A stretch of 64,000 nucleotides of DNA. Source: Hofstenia miamia. Taxonomy: Eukaryota > Xenacoelomorpha > Acoela > Hofsteniidae. This document shows, one piece after another, positions 12,138 to 22,740 of the stretch. Where the stretch lies: assembly GCA_900660155.1 (NCBI GenBank), contig CABFPE010000229.1, positions 74,146 to 138,145 on the forward strand, read 5' to 3'. Position 1 is the first letter of the stretch. Each line of letters starts with the position of its first letter. Below the pieces are notes generated by a model, which searched no databases, was not told the origin of the DNA, and worked only from the letters and a program-made list of their open reading frames with translations. The translations under genes and the position numbers were made by a program.

Positions 12138-12280
12138 CTGCAAAATAATGAGAATAAGTTGGCATCAATAAATCCTTAAAAATTGGAAATTACATTGGAA
12201 TTGAGAACTTGAATAATATTACCAATATGATATGGTATAGATATCAATACAAATTCACATACAATGCAAAACTCAAAATA

Positions 12281-12757
12281 TCCCAAGCAGCAAGGATTCA
12301 TAGACCATTGATGGCCCATCATTGTTTCTATTGTTGGCCATTATTGGTGTTTAGCAACTTGGCCATTAGTGGCTCAATGATAAATCCAACAATGAGCCAA
12401 TAATGAAGACTTTTTAAGATTTTTTTCTCAAATTGTTCACTGGATATAAAATACAATGGTCAACGTTTTTATTTGATAGCATTCCATAAAATATAAAACT
12501 AGCATGGTGATTTTTTTATGCAAACTATAATTTATTACAAAACTAATTTATATTCATTGCTTTTGATATGAATGTATTTGAAAAAAACTGACAATATTTT
12601 TTTTGAAATCATTTGAATTTGCTTAAAAAAACATTGATATTGGCTTATTGTTGGATATATTGCTGGGCCATTAATAGCCCAGCAGCCAAATGCCAATAAT
12701 GGCTGATAATGGAAACAATGATGGGCTATCAATGGCCTATATCCTTGTTGTTTGGGA
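12281..12757. mobile_element. TA-flanked MITE with long inverted repeats, 477 bp
   Basis: Ends TCCCAAGCAGCAAGGAT and ATCCTTGTTGTTTGGGA are inverted repeats continuing for roughly 110-120 bp with blocks such as GGCCCATCATTGTTTC / GAAACAATGATGGGC and GCCATTATTGG / CCAATAATGGC. A TA dinucleotide borders each end (12,279-12,280; 12,758-12,759). The unique AT-rich centre has no coding capacity. TA target use suggests Tc1/mariner-like or another TA-targeting superfamily; the family is not established. Confidence 0.65.
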
Positions 12758-13157
12758 TAGCATTTCTCAAATTCCGTCTTTGCAAATCACATTTTTATCA
12801 AATTTTTAATTTTCAAATAAAATCATACAAAATACATGTACATATACAATACTAGTTAACTCAATGACCGAAATTCTTTGATTTGAGCTACTATTGCTAT
12901 GCAGTTGAGTATCAAATGTTCCAAAAATGCATTGTAAAGAGTGATGCATGAGCTATTTTTACAGACAGTGGCAGTCCATTTTTAATTGCTTCTACATCCA
13001 CAAAAAAAGTACTATGAAATTTCATCATTAGGCTTTGCATCTTACCAGTCCAATACAGTCTAAGTTATTAGCAGTTCATTTTGAATGCTATTAACAATCT
13101 TAGAGCATAAACACAAACAGTACCAGCAATTGCATGTCGCCAAAGGAATTATAATGT

Positions 13158-13177
13158 TATATATATATATATATATA
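13158..13177. repeat. (TA)n microsatellite
   Basis: Uninterrupted TA run of about 20 bp. Confidence 0.9.
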
Positions 13178-13406
13178 ACACAATGACTGTCACGAAGCTA
13201 TTACACCATAATATTAAAAGGACACCACCTTAAGTATAAACTCAAAAAGTTTAATTTTAACACTTCTGATTAGTTATTTTGCATGATATTTACTTTTTTA
13301 AACTAATTATTAGTCTTATTAGAGTCATAGTAGTAAGTAATTAGAATTTAATTATTTAAAAAGTAATTAAATTGAAATAGAATTTCCAATGAATAATAAT
13401 TAAAAA

Positions 13407-13540
13407 TTAGAAAAAGTGGAACCAGTGCTTCCACTAAATTCTGTAAGGATGGGACATAGTTTTAAGATATAAATTAGAAAAATTGGAACCAGTGCTTCAA
13501 CTAAATTCCGTACAGATGGGACAGTTTTGAAATTTAAATG
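13407..13540. repeat. 67-bp tandem duplication
   Basis: Two head-to-tail copies starting TTAGAAAAA at 13,407 and 13,474, sharing GGAACCAGTGCTTC, CTAAATTC and GATGGGACA. A few differences show it is not fresh. Confidence 0.75.
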
Positions 13541-14226
13541 AGAAACAACAATTTATACAGAAGAATAGAAAATCTTTTGGAATTCCATAATGTTGTGAAA
13601 TACACTTCTAATTTGCCATGAAAAATCATTGGGGAAGTGTTATTCTTAAAAGTTCTTCCTTTACAGTAGCTAAGTTTTAAAATTTTATAAGGAAGCTAAT
13701 TGATTTTGCAAAAAGCTGAATGTATTTCAATTTTAGCAGTTTTGCTACTGCAATTAAGCTCTTGCAAAGATTGTTTAGTTTATTGAACACACTTTCTTTT
13801 AGTGCAGTGAAATACAAACCTTTATGATTTGTTGAAATTTCAGCTTTTTCTAGAAGCTTATAACTTTCAATGCACTTGTTTCTTGATTTTTGGTCTATAT
13901 TGATGTCAGTAAATGATAAATTATGATAATTTCCCTGAATATACTTGCTTGATATTTATTGATGACTTCCAATCTTCAGTCTGTAATTGTTTCATGTTCC
14001 ATGTAATCAATATTTCCAGAAAAAGCATTTAAACTGTGCTTTAAATGATAACTCGTAACTAGCTCCAAATAGTCCAAATAATATATTTGAAGCAACATAG
14101 TTTGAAATTTATATATTTCTATTTATTATATATTTCTAATTATATTGTTTTTATTAATTTTTTAAGGAATAATTTCCTACTAAATTCAAAATTTTACAAG
14201 TGTTGAAATGCATAATACATTCATTA
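13541..14226. other. AT-rich intergenic stretch, nothing recognised
   Basis: No open frame with protein character, no inverted ends and no RNA gene that I can see. Confidence 0.5.
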
Positions 14227-14427
14227 CCTCCACCAAGGAGGCTATGTTTTTGGTAGCATTTGTTTGTTTGTTTGTCTGTCTGTTAGCACCTTTACGGAAA
14301 AAGGTTATGAATGGATTGACCTCAAATTTTCACCAAAGGTGCGTCTCTGCTCAAGGAGGAATCCATTAAATTTTATGCTGATCTGGGGGAGACAAGCTGT
14401 GTGGTGGAGGTCTGTGCTCTCTGAGTG
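14227..14427. repeat. short dispersed repeat with CCTCCACCA / TGGTGGAGG ends
   Basis: Begins CCTCCACCAAGGAGG and has TGGTGGAGG at 14,402-14,410, so the ends are inverted. The body carries TTTGTTTGTCTGTCTGTTAGCA and AAAGGTTATGAATGGATT, and it finishes GTCTGTGCTCTCTGAGTG. From memory this resembles a short repeat common in many aquatic animal genomes; I cannot run a search. No coding capacity. Confidence 0.5.
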
Positions 14428-14899
14428 ATTTTCTAATTTCATACTCCCTCATTAACTTAGCAGTAAGTGATGCTACAGTAACAGATTGTATTTATTGGGA
14501 ATATTGTGGAAATTTGTATTTGAATAAGCTCTCTATGCAAAAAGTTCGTAATTATTGAAATATGCCCATATGAACACAATGAGGCTTTAGTAATATCCCT
14601 AATGAAACAAAAATTCAGTGCTTTCACTTTTACTTTTTAAGAAAATGTTCGACAAATTTACTGCAAATATTGGAGAAAGATTCACAACATTAACTCAAAT
14701 TCAAAGTTTTGGGTTTGGTCAGGTTTAGGTACAGGTCTCATTAATAATATCAGCAAAGCTTAAAATGGTTTATGAAAAAATTTCTGATAATAATCACCAT
14801 TTGATTTGAACAGGATCCAAAACATTAACCAATTAAAAATTATATACCCATTGCCAATCTGATACTAGAAAAAGACAGACAACTTTAAAAACAGATCAC
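14428..14899. other. AT-rich stretch, nothing recognised
   Basis: No gene, repeat end or RNA gene recognised between the short dispersed repeat and the decayed coding region. Confidence 0.4.
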
Positions 14900-16255
14900 C
14901 ATGCGAGATGTCCATCATCTTTTTCATGATTTATTGCCTTCAACAAGCAACTATTCATTAACTTGGTAGTAGTAATAAAATTCCCGGTTGTATATATGCA
15001 GTTTTTAAAAATGATCATTTTTTAATAACTTTTTATACTTTTCCATTGATTCTGAAATAAAAAAAGACGTTTTTTAAAAATTCAGAATTTTAGAGCCAGG
15101 GGTAAAAAAACTGCAGCCATACTCATATAAATAGTTATTCAATTTCACCCCTTTTTAAACTATGCACCAATAAGTTTTTAGCAATTTTTTGGATTTTTTA
15201 TAAAATCTGCATTTTCTGGAAATCCCCCAATATTTTTGAAGCAACTTGTTGTTCAGAATTTTTACATGAAATTCAATGCTTCTACTCTAATTACACCCTA
15301 TTTCTTAAGCAAAACATAAAACCAGTCAGATGTCCTAACAAAGGGTTTTTCTTTAAGAAATTACAAGTATTTTTAATAGCATAACAATAGCCCCTACCCA
15401 ATCCATATTCATTGTAAAATCGACCATAACTGTTGTGGAGGATTGAATAGTTCCAAATAAATATTCAAATAGGTTTGTTAAACATCCTTCTCCTGGACCA
15501 ATCAAACCAATTTCCTGGTTGAATTTATCTAATATATCAATTATAGAAATGTTTTTCTCAAAATAAACCATATAAAGATGTTGGTAAGCTAAACAAGCCT
15601 TAAGAATCATAGGGTTTAACTTAAGATAATTAAATTTTTTTATTTAAAAGTTATCTACTATTTATTTAACTACTTCCTTTGGACTGGTTAATTCACATTT
15701 CCGTATTTCATTTAAATTAGAGCACTCCATAGATTGCACTCCCTAAGTTTTTTCATTTTCTCCTGTCTTAGTATTATTTACTCTTTTCAGTATAATAGAT
15801 TCATGTAAAATTTCAACTCTTTTAATCATTTTCTATATAAGAGATTAGAAAAAGTTAATTTCAATAATTTGTCTTAGGAAGGAAATATATCGGATTTTGC
15901 AAACTGATTCATTTTATAGGCCCTGCATCACTTGCAAACAGCAAAATCGGACCACTCTCATGTGAAATATCACACTGAATTATACCATTAGATATAGCTA
16001 GTGCAAACTCTAATTGATTTTAATCTAAACTATATGCAAGTTCCTGATTAATTTTAAGTATATTTGCAAAATTTTGCAAGTTGGGCTTATTACTTTGGCA
16101 TATTCCTCTAAGGAATACTTGTGTACCAATTACCTTATATTGACAATGTTGCAAATGAGAATTATAAATGTTTTTACATTCAGTTTCAAATTTCATACCT
16201 TTAATAATATCACTGTCATCAGTACTACTATTTAATTCAATGTTATTCAAAATAG
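14900..16255 (-). pseudogene. decayed long coding region, possibly an old mononegavirus-like L fragment
   Basis: Minus-strand stretches with protein-like composition follow one another without splice structure over about 1.3 kb. The best block (15,353-15,610) contains EIGLIGPGEGCLTNLFEYLF, a Gly-rich motif like the SAM-binding loop of a methyltransferase. An upstream block (16,020-16,250) has a Cys-containing helical segment (CQYKVIGTQVFLRGICQ). A GxGxG methyltransferase motif inside a long intronless helical protein suits the C-terminal third of a negative-strand RNA virus L protein, but no polymerase motif is visible and a cellular methyltransferase gene is possible. It is broken, with roughly ten or more breaks, so old. 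The B LTR at 16,282 cuts its upstream side. Confidence 0.35.
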
Positions 16256-16281
16256 ATTAGTTGTGTCAAAATATATATTAC

Positions 16282-17429
16282 TCTAACATCCTCTACCAGG
16301 CATCATTACTATTTATCTCTTGCTACTGCATAACACTAGTCGTAGTTTTGCGGGTAGGGAATTACCTGATTAGATACTGCTTGGCTTTTGTTTCTATTAA
16401 CATAATGTAACTAGATTTAACTGTTTACTATTTAGGTGATGAAGCCATGCGGCAGTTTCTCCAATAATCAATAGTGGGCATCTGCCTGAAGCTGATCTCC
16501 ACATCAAGTTTCACAAATCCTTTGATGTTCCATTTGATTGAGTTCCATGCCTCAGCTCATTGATACAATTTATGTGTACCTTATCCTAGCTCAGTGCATA
16601 CTCAAGACATGACACAATTAGACTTAAACTCTATTTTGTAAAAGTGTTCTATCTGTTCTCAACCTGACTTGTTACTAGATGCTAATTTAATACTACATGT
16701 AGCCATTACCAAAATATATTGGCATTTCTAAATATATTAGTATTGAGCAGCTTCCTAACTTACATTTATAAATTAAAAAATGTATGGTCACTTTATCAGT
16801 CATTTATTTGTCAATAATTTGGATCTAAAACAGTATTAAAATATTTCCTAGGTTTTGGTCATCCAACCATTTGTTCGCTGTTAATTATTTTGATACATGT
16901 ATTAAGTGATCGCTAGTTTGCTAATCAAGAGAAAAACTCCTATACCTAACTTATGCGCACTTTCATGGTCTGGCACAGGGACCCTTGAATTGTTCTCTGT
17001 GATGGATCTAGACCACTACTAAACACCACTCGATTAGCTCAACATTGTATTAAATAATCAAACTCTTATAGTAGAACAAAATAAGAATTCTGAATAAAAT
17101 ACTTTATCAATTGCTTACAGTATTTAATTCATATTCATAGTAATTCCAGAAAAGTACCTGTTGATTTCAAATTTAAACTTTTCTTCTGCCAAGATGGCAG
17201 CTAAACGTAATAGAAGCGATTTCGCCCACGCATTTTGAAAAAGTATTTTTATTGACTGATACTAATCTCTCATTTTTGACACATAATGTTTCTTAGTTGC
17301 ATAATACAAATAAATCTAAATTAATCTAATTTATCTAAATACAATATTTCTAATCATCATTTCTTTGATCTTATTCTCACTTTGCTCAATGTTTGCAGCT
17401 TATTTTTTATTTGTTTGGATAATGCTACA
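16282..17429 (-). repeat. 3' LTR of Gypsy copy B
   Basis: 1,148 bp. On plus it starts TCTAACATCCTCTACCAGG (compare TGTAACATCC at 26,694) and ends GGATAATGCTACA. Just beyond it, plus CGCCCTCCTCAG is the complement of a polypurine tract (CTGAGGAGGGCG), which fixes this as the 3' LTR of a minus-strand element. Confidence 0.85.
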
Positions 17430-17439
17430 CGCCCTCCTC

Positions 17440-20400
17440 AGCTTGAATTACTTTTAGCACAGCTTGCTCTCCATGTACTAACATGTCTGCCTTCCGAATT
17501 ATCAATTCCGCCTGTTGATTGGCCCATGCGGTTTTTTCAAATTTGACTTTTTTTGTCATCTTCAAGACTGCTTCTTGTTTAATTGTCCTTATAGAAGAAA
17601 CTAATGTTGTCTCTTACTTCTTGTTCAGTTATGTTGTTTGGATCATTCTTGTTGATTTGCATCATCATTACAATTTCAACTCTTTTTGTCACGTCATAGT
17701 AATGGTACTTTCTCTCCCAGATCTCTCTCCATATAATGTCATTCACCCTGGAGAATAGCATTATTGCTTTTGGAGTGCGGCTTTCTATCTCTTTCCTCAG
17801 ATCTTGTAGTTGTATATTGATAGGTTTCCCTTGTGTGTACAATTGGTATGGCATTATCATGCCTTCAATATATACTCTCTCTTTGTTATCATTCTTCAGC
17901 ATTATGTCTTTTGACTTCTTATAGTCGTCGCATTCTACTATGGCTTTTGCCTTTTTCTCTGTGTTCACATATGACTTATACTTGTGCATGAATGTTTCCG
18001 CGACTTTCACTTCTTTTGGTAGTCTTCAATGTGGTATTGCAATCATTTCCAGCAGTGTGCAGATTAAGATCTTTGTTTCAATTTGTCTTTCAATGTGTGG
18101 GTATGGACCTTCGTTTGTCAGTGCCATTGCTAGGCCTATTGTTGTGGGGTAATGTATTTTTGCTTTCAAGATGGTATTCCAAAATGCTTGTGTGAGTCCC
18201 CTTCTTCTTAGTTTTAATCATATTTCTTCTTTGATGTCTATTCTTGCTGTTATGCATTTGACGTCTAACTGGTTGTATGGTTTTAATAATTCTTCCAGTT
18301 CTGTTCTCATAAATGCTTCTGTAAGCATCAACTTCATTGTCACTACCTTTTGTTGTTCTCTAATATTTTGAAAGTTCCTTTCTTTAATCTCTCTGGTTTC
18401 TCTTGTGACTTTTATTTCAACTAGGAACCATTCATCATCAGCATCAATCCATTCTATTGTTCTTGCTGGGCTTATTTCTCCCCACTTTTCTATGTTTATC
18501 CTGTCAATTGTCTGCTGCATTTTGGGAGACAACAGTAACTGTGAGGATGTTAACAACTCCTCCTCTTCCATCATTTCATTTCTGGTTCCATTATTCCTCC
18601 TCTTTTCATCATTTCCACACTTCATATAATTTTCATAAATGTGCATTGTGGGCTGTCTCATTCATATCTTTCCATTTCGTGTTCAAGGGTTTTCTGCACG
18701 TTTTTTAGTACTGCTGTTTTCCTGATTTCTTCTGTGCTTGCTAGTTTTTGTTTAATGATTTTCCTTGTAGTTATCCACAGTTGGTTTTCCATTTGCCTAA
18801 TTTGTTTTCCTTGTAGTTATCCACAGTTGGTTTTCCATTTGCCTCAATCGTGTTTCCAAATATCGTGATTTCACTTGGACATATCCCCATTTTGTTAGCT
18901 ATATTTATTATCAACATTTTCCCCATCTGGCTCTCATTCATTATCATATGGCTGAGTATTTTCTCCATTGTCTGTACTGGCTTTTCCGATCTGTTTGGTG
19001 ACTCCAGCCTTTGATGTGGCCTTTTAATAGCCAGTTTTTTGTTTGTGTATTGATTGGGGCCATCACTATTTCAAATTTTCTCACTTTTGCTAACTTATGT
19101 CTGATGTGCCACAAAATTGGAAGTTTTAGTTCTGCCACTTTGGTTGTGAATATTGCTAATATCCATGCTGTTGTTCTGAAGCGGATTTCCGCCGCATTTT
19201 TCTCATCAAATATTAACTGCTTGAAATCTTTTTGGTATTTAGCTTGTAGGCTTTGTTCTACTCTGTCAATGCAAGTTCTACTAATTTGTGGAATTTTCGT
19301 GATGGCGCCTTGATTTTTATTTCTGGCCAACTCTCCTCCACTTTTTGTTGCAGTTTCATATTTTTCCATATTTTCTAGATCTGTTGTAAATGCTCCTGCT
19401 GTTGTGTTAGGCTACATTTTATAAATAGCATGTTAGCCTTTTCTATGCCATCTGTGTCTGCCATCAGCTCGATCATTTTCATTTGTTTGTAGAGATCAAT
19501 TGCAATGCATGGGTCTACCATTATTCTATAAATCTGCGCCCAGTAATCTATTTGTAGATCAAATCATATTAGTTCTGGGATGGTTGTACCTTTTGGTGTT
19601 TTCTCCCAAGGGAAGATATTTTCAGTTTGCATGCATGCATCTCATAGGTGTCCAGGGATTTCATTGTTTGTTGACCTCGTAATTATTACTACTCTCATCT
19701 TCTGTACTTTTGCCATTTGTAGTGTTTCATCAATCTTCTTCTCCAGATTTTTTGTGTACTCTTTTTCCTTCAATACGTGTATGATTGTGAGTGAGGTTTT
19801 CCTCATCCCTGTTTATTTCCAGTATCTCTGCTATTTTGTCTTCGTATGCCATTATGGCTTGCATTGTCTCCAGTGTGAAATCTTCATCAAATACGATGTG
19901 CACTGTGCTTTGCATGTACAGTCTCTCCAATGTTTCATTCATTTCCTGTGGGTAGCTTATAATCACATTCACTTTTGGTCTGTTGTTGGCATTGAGCACT
20001 ATCAGTAGATTTTTTCCTTTGAGGTTGCGACTATCCTTATGTGTGCTTTTGTTTCCAGGGATAGTTTTGCAAATGCATTGTAATGCATTTTCAATGTTCC
20101 AATAAAATAGGGGTGTAATGTATCTTCATCAATTTTAGACATCCATTTTTCTCTTTCTTTAGATTGTACAGTTCTCTCTGAGGTGGTCTCTGAGGAGGCA
20201 TGTAGCTGGGTCATCCATAATGGTAATCTGCTGGTGCTTGGTTCACAGTACATGGGCTGTGAATCTGTGCTGATAGTTTCTACTGATTCACCCTTGAATC
20301 AGTTCACAGTTACTCTTATCAGCACTTGACCAGTTGTGGTTCAGTGGGGATAATGTTAGCCTTGAATTGCTTTTGCATCTCCACAGTTCTTCCACCCCTT

Positions 20401-20760
20401 ACACCTTCCCCTGCAACTCCCAGTGTCTCACCACCCTTGAATCAGCATCATGGACTCTCAGAAGGAAAGTTGAGCTGTTGTGCACCAGTTTTCTGCATGC
20501 AATGAATCAGTGGTGCTGATCCCTGGTGGGAGAGGCTTTTTGTCCATTGGTCTCCCTGCCCTTGAATCAGCCTTGGGGACTACTAGGACGCCTTCTCACA
20601 CTATGTTGTTTATTCATTGGTTCCTCATTCTCATCCTTTCTGCCCTGGAGTTGACATCTGGTTTGAGAACTTCTGTGAACTCTCCTTCTCCTGCTTGTGG
20701 TTGAGAGTTCCTCCAGTTGTTGGTTCCTGCGCACTCTCTTCTTCATTGGTGGGTGCATCA
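17440..20760 (-). pseudogene. ORF3 of Gypsy copy B (unknown function)
   Basis: Occupies about 3.3 kb between integrase and the 3' LTR. Fragments: 20,002-20,253 (charged N-terminal part), 19,730-19,999, 18,944-19,369 (RKFEIVMAPINTQTKNW), 18,218-18,661 and 17,579-18,010 (AIMLFSRVNDIIWREIWERK, then YYDVTKRVE). The last block is nearly the same in D (52,298-52,480: MLFPGINDIVWGE...YYDVTKRLE), and the middle block matches D at 53,774-53,986 (RKYEIALSPI). Composition is charged and helical, with no convincing signal peptide, transmembrane anchor, Cys knot or protease/fusion motif, so a classic envelope is unlikely. No known family recognised. Broken fossil. Confidence 0.6.
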
Positions 20761-20789
20761 TATTTTCATAGATTTGTAAATTCAGTTAG

Positions 20790-22080
20790 TTAATTTATAT
20801 TCCACATTTCAGGGTCATATATAGGTTTATTTCTTGCTGTCCTTTGGGGGAGCACTCTCTTACTCATATTATCATCTCCAATATCCATTGTGTATTCATA
20901 ATCGAATCCCTCTTGATGTAGACTATCTAAATCATACATGTTGTATATAATTTCATTGCCATTAATTTGGCATATTTTGAATTTGGCATTCTCATCTATC
21001 TTTGTCTCTTTGATGTCTGCTGTTGCTCTCTTGAGGTTTTGAAAATGTAATAGTCTATTATTGTCTAGCATGTATTCATTATTTAGTAGTGTTTGTGTTA
21101 TTGTGTGAGGGCCAGACCATATCATTTTCAACTTCCAGACTTGGTTTGTGTCTGTGAGTTTGATTGGTGTGAATGCATATACCTTATCTCCTACTTTGTG
21201 TGTGTGACTGTAAATTTTTTTATTGTAATTACACTGCTGTCTCACTGCTGATTTCTTAATGTTGTGGCACATTGTTTTGTTGAATCCTGTGATTTGGTTC
21301 TTCAGTTGTTTTACATATTCATTATCCAGCTTTCCACTGTAGTTAGTGTATTGCATGAAAGCAGGGTCGCCACTTCTCTTCCAAACATTGCCTTGAATGG
21401 TGAGACTCCCGTTGTTGCATTTACCAAGGTGTTGTAATAGTACTCAATCATTTCAAGGACTTCTCTCCATCTATTCCCCCTATCCTTGATGTTGCTACTC
21501 TGATTAACTTGATTAGTGTTTGATTGATTCACTCCACTGCTCCATTGGATTGTGGGTGGTATGCTGTTGTTTGTTTGCTTGCAATTTCCAGGAGTTTTGC
21601 CAGCTCTTGAAAAAGTCCACTCTCAAATTGAGGCCCCTTATCCATTATAATTGTTTCCATCAGCCCTAGTCATAGGATCCATTCTTTTAATATCAGTTCT
21701 GCTGTGGTTTCTGCAGTGGTATTCCTCATTGGGACCATTCTTGCATATTTTGTAAAATTGTCTACCATCACCAGTAGATATTGGTAGCCCTCTGTGTCCT
21801 TCAACAACATTTCCAGGTCTATGTGGACTATTTCATTTGGTTGTGTTGCAATAATTTTCTCTAGTGGCACCCTTTGCATCAGAAAATGTTGCTTGTTGTT
21901 TAGGAGGCATGTTGTGCACCTATTAATAATGTCCTTGATAAAATTTCCTCATGGCTGTCATTATAAACCTTGCATTGAATGTTTTCTCCGTCTGTGTGAT
22001 TACCAGGTGGCACTTCTCATGTATCTTCCTTATCAACTCTCTTTTGAAATAGTCTGGTATTGCAATCTGGTTATTGTTGG
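20790..22080 (-). pseudogene. integrase of Gypsy copy B
   Basis: 21,670-21,879 contains the start of the catalytic core (NEIVHIDLEMLLKDTEGYQY, then LLVMVDNFTKYARMVPMRN). 21,311-21,532 holds the later core (MIEYYYNTLVNATTGVSPFK, FGREVATLL). 20,790-21,356 is a GPY/F-type C-terminal module (IWSGPHTITQTLLNNEYML, then HFQNLKRA) with an acidic tail. The H2C2 region lies at about 21,880-22,080. No chromodomain. Broken fossil. Confidence 0.85.
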
Positions 22081-22740
22081 CTTTGATGTATAGTAATCCA
22101 TTCTTGTTGATTTTCCACTTGTAAAATTTGTAGTATCCTGCAGTTAATTTTGATTTTTATGATTTCACTAAGGATTATGTCATCTCTCTGTTTGTCCACT
22201 ATTTCTTTTTCAGATATTTCCTCAATCATTAGTATTGGTAGCATGGCTTGGCCTTTTTTATCCACATTTATTTCTGGCAGTCCCTTGTATTCAGTGTGTG
22301 GCAGAAATTGGAATTGTTTTTTCTCTCCATCTATTTTTACTGCGTCTCTCTGGTATTCTGGTAGTGATGTCCAGAAGTATGTGTTGTTATGTAACATGCC
22401 TTTCCTATGCTTGATCGTGAATGTGAATTCATTTAATAGTGATCCATTGTGACACTATTCTGGACTTATCTCCAGAACACTTCTTCAACCAAGCCAGTCT
22501 GCTGTTGTCTGTGCATACCCTAAACTCTCTACCAATGAGGAAGTGTCGAAATTGTTTAATAATTTTGATTAATGTGAGCATCTCTACTTTGGTAGATCTG
22601 TAATTTTCTTCACTTGCTCTCAACTTGCGACTGAAAAACTGAATGGGAACCTCTTTTCCGTTTTTCAGCTGTCCCAGTGTGGCCCTGATCACCACTTTGC
22701 TTGCATTGCAATCTAGTATGAATTGTTCATTGTAGTCCAC
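22071..22740 (-). pseudogene. RNase H and linker of Gypsy copy B
   Basis: 22,429-22,740 carries RNase H landmarks: FILDCNASKVVIRATLGQ, PIQFFSRKLRASEENY, KVEMLTLIKIIKQFRHFLIG and VCTDNSRLAWLKK. 22,071-22,397 is the linker to the integrase zinc domain (FLPHTEYKGLPEINVDKKGQ). Broken fossil. Confidence 0.8.

Noticed and set aside
13158-13177. possible CRISPR-like or satellite array
   Set aside because: Only a simple TA microsatellite; no spaced direct repeats anywhere in the window form a CRISPR array.
17579-20760. ORF3 as an envelope gene
   Set aside because: The position fits, but no signal peptide, cleavage site, Cys pattern or membrane anchor was seen in any copy.
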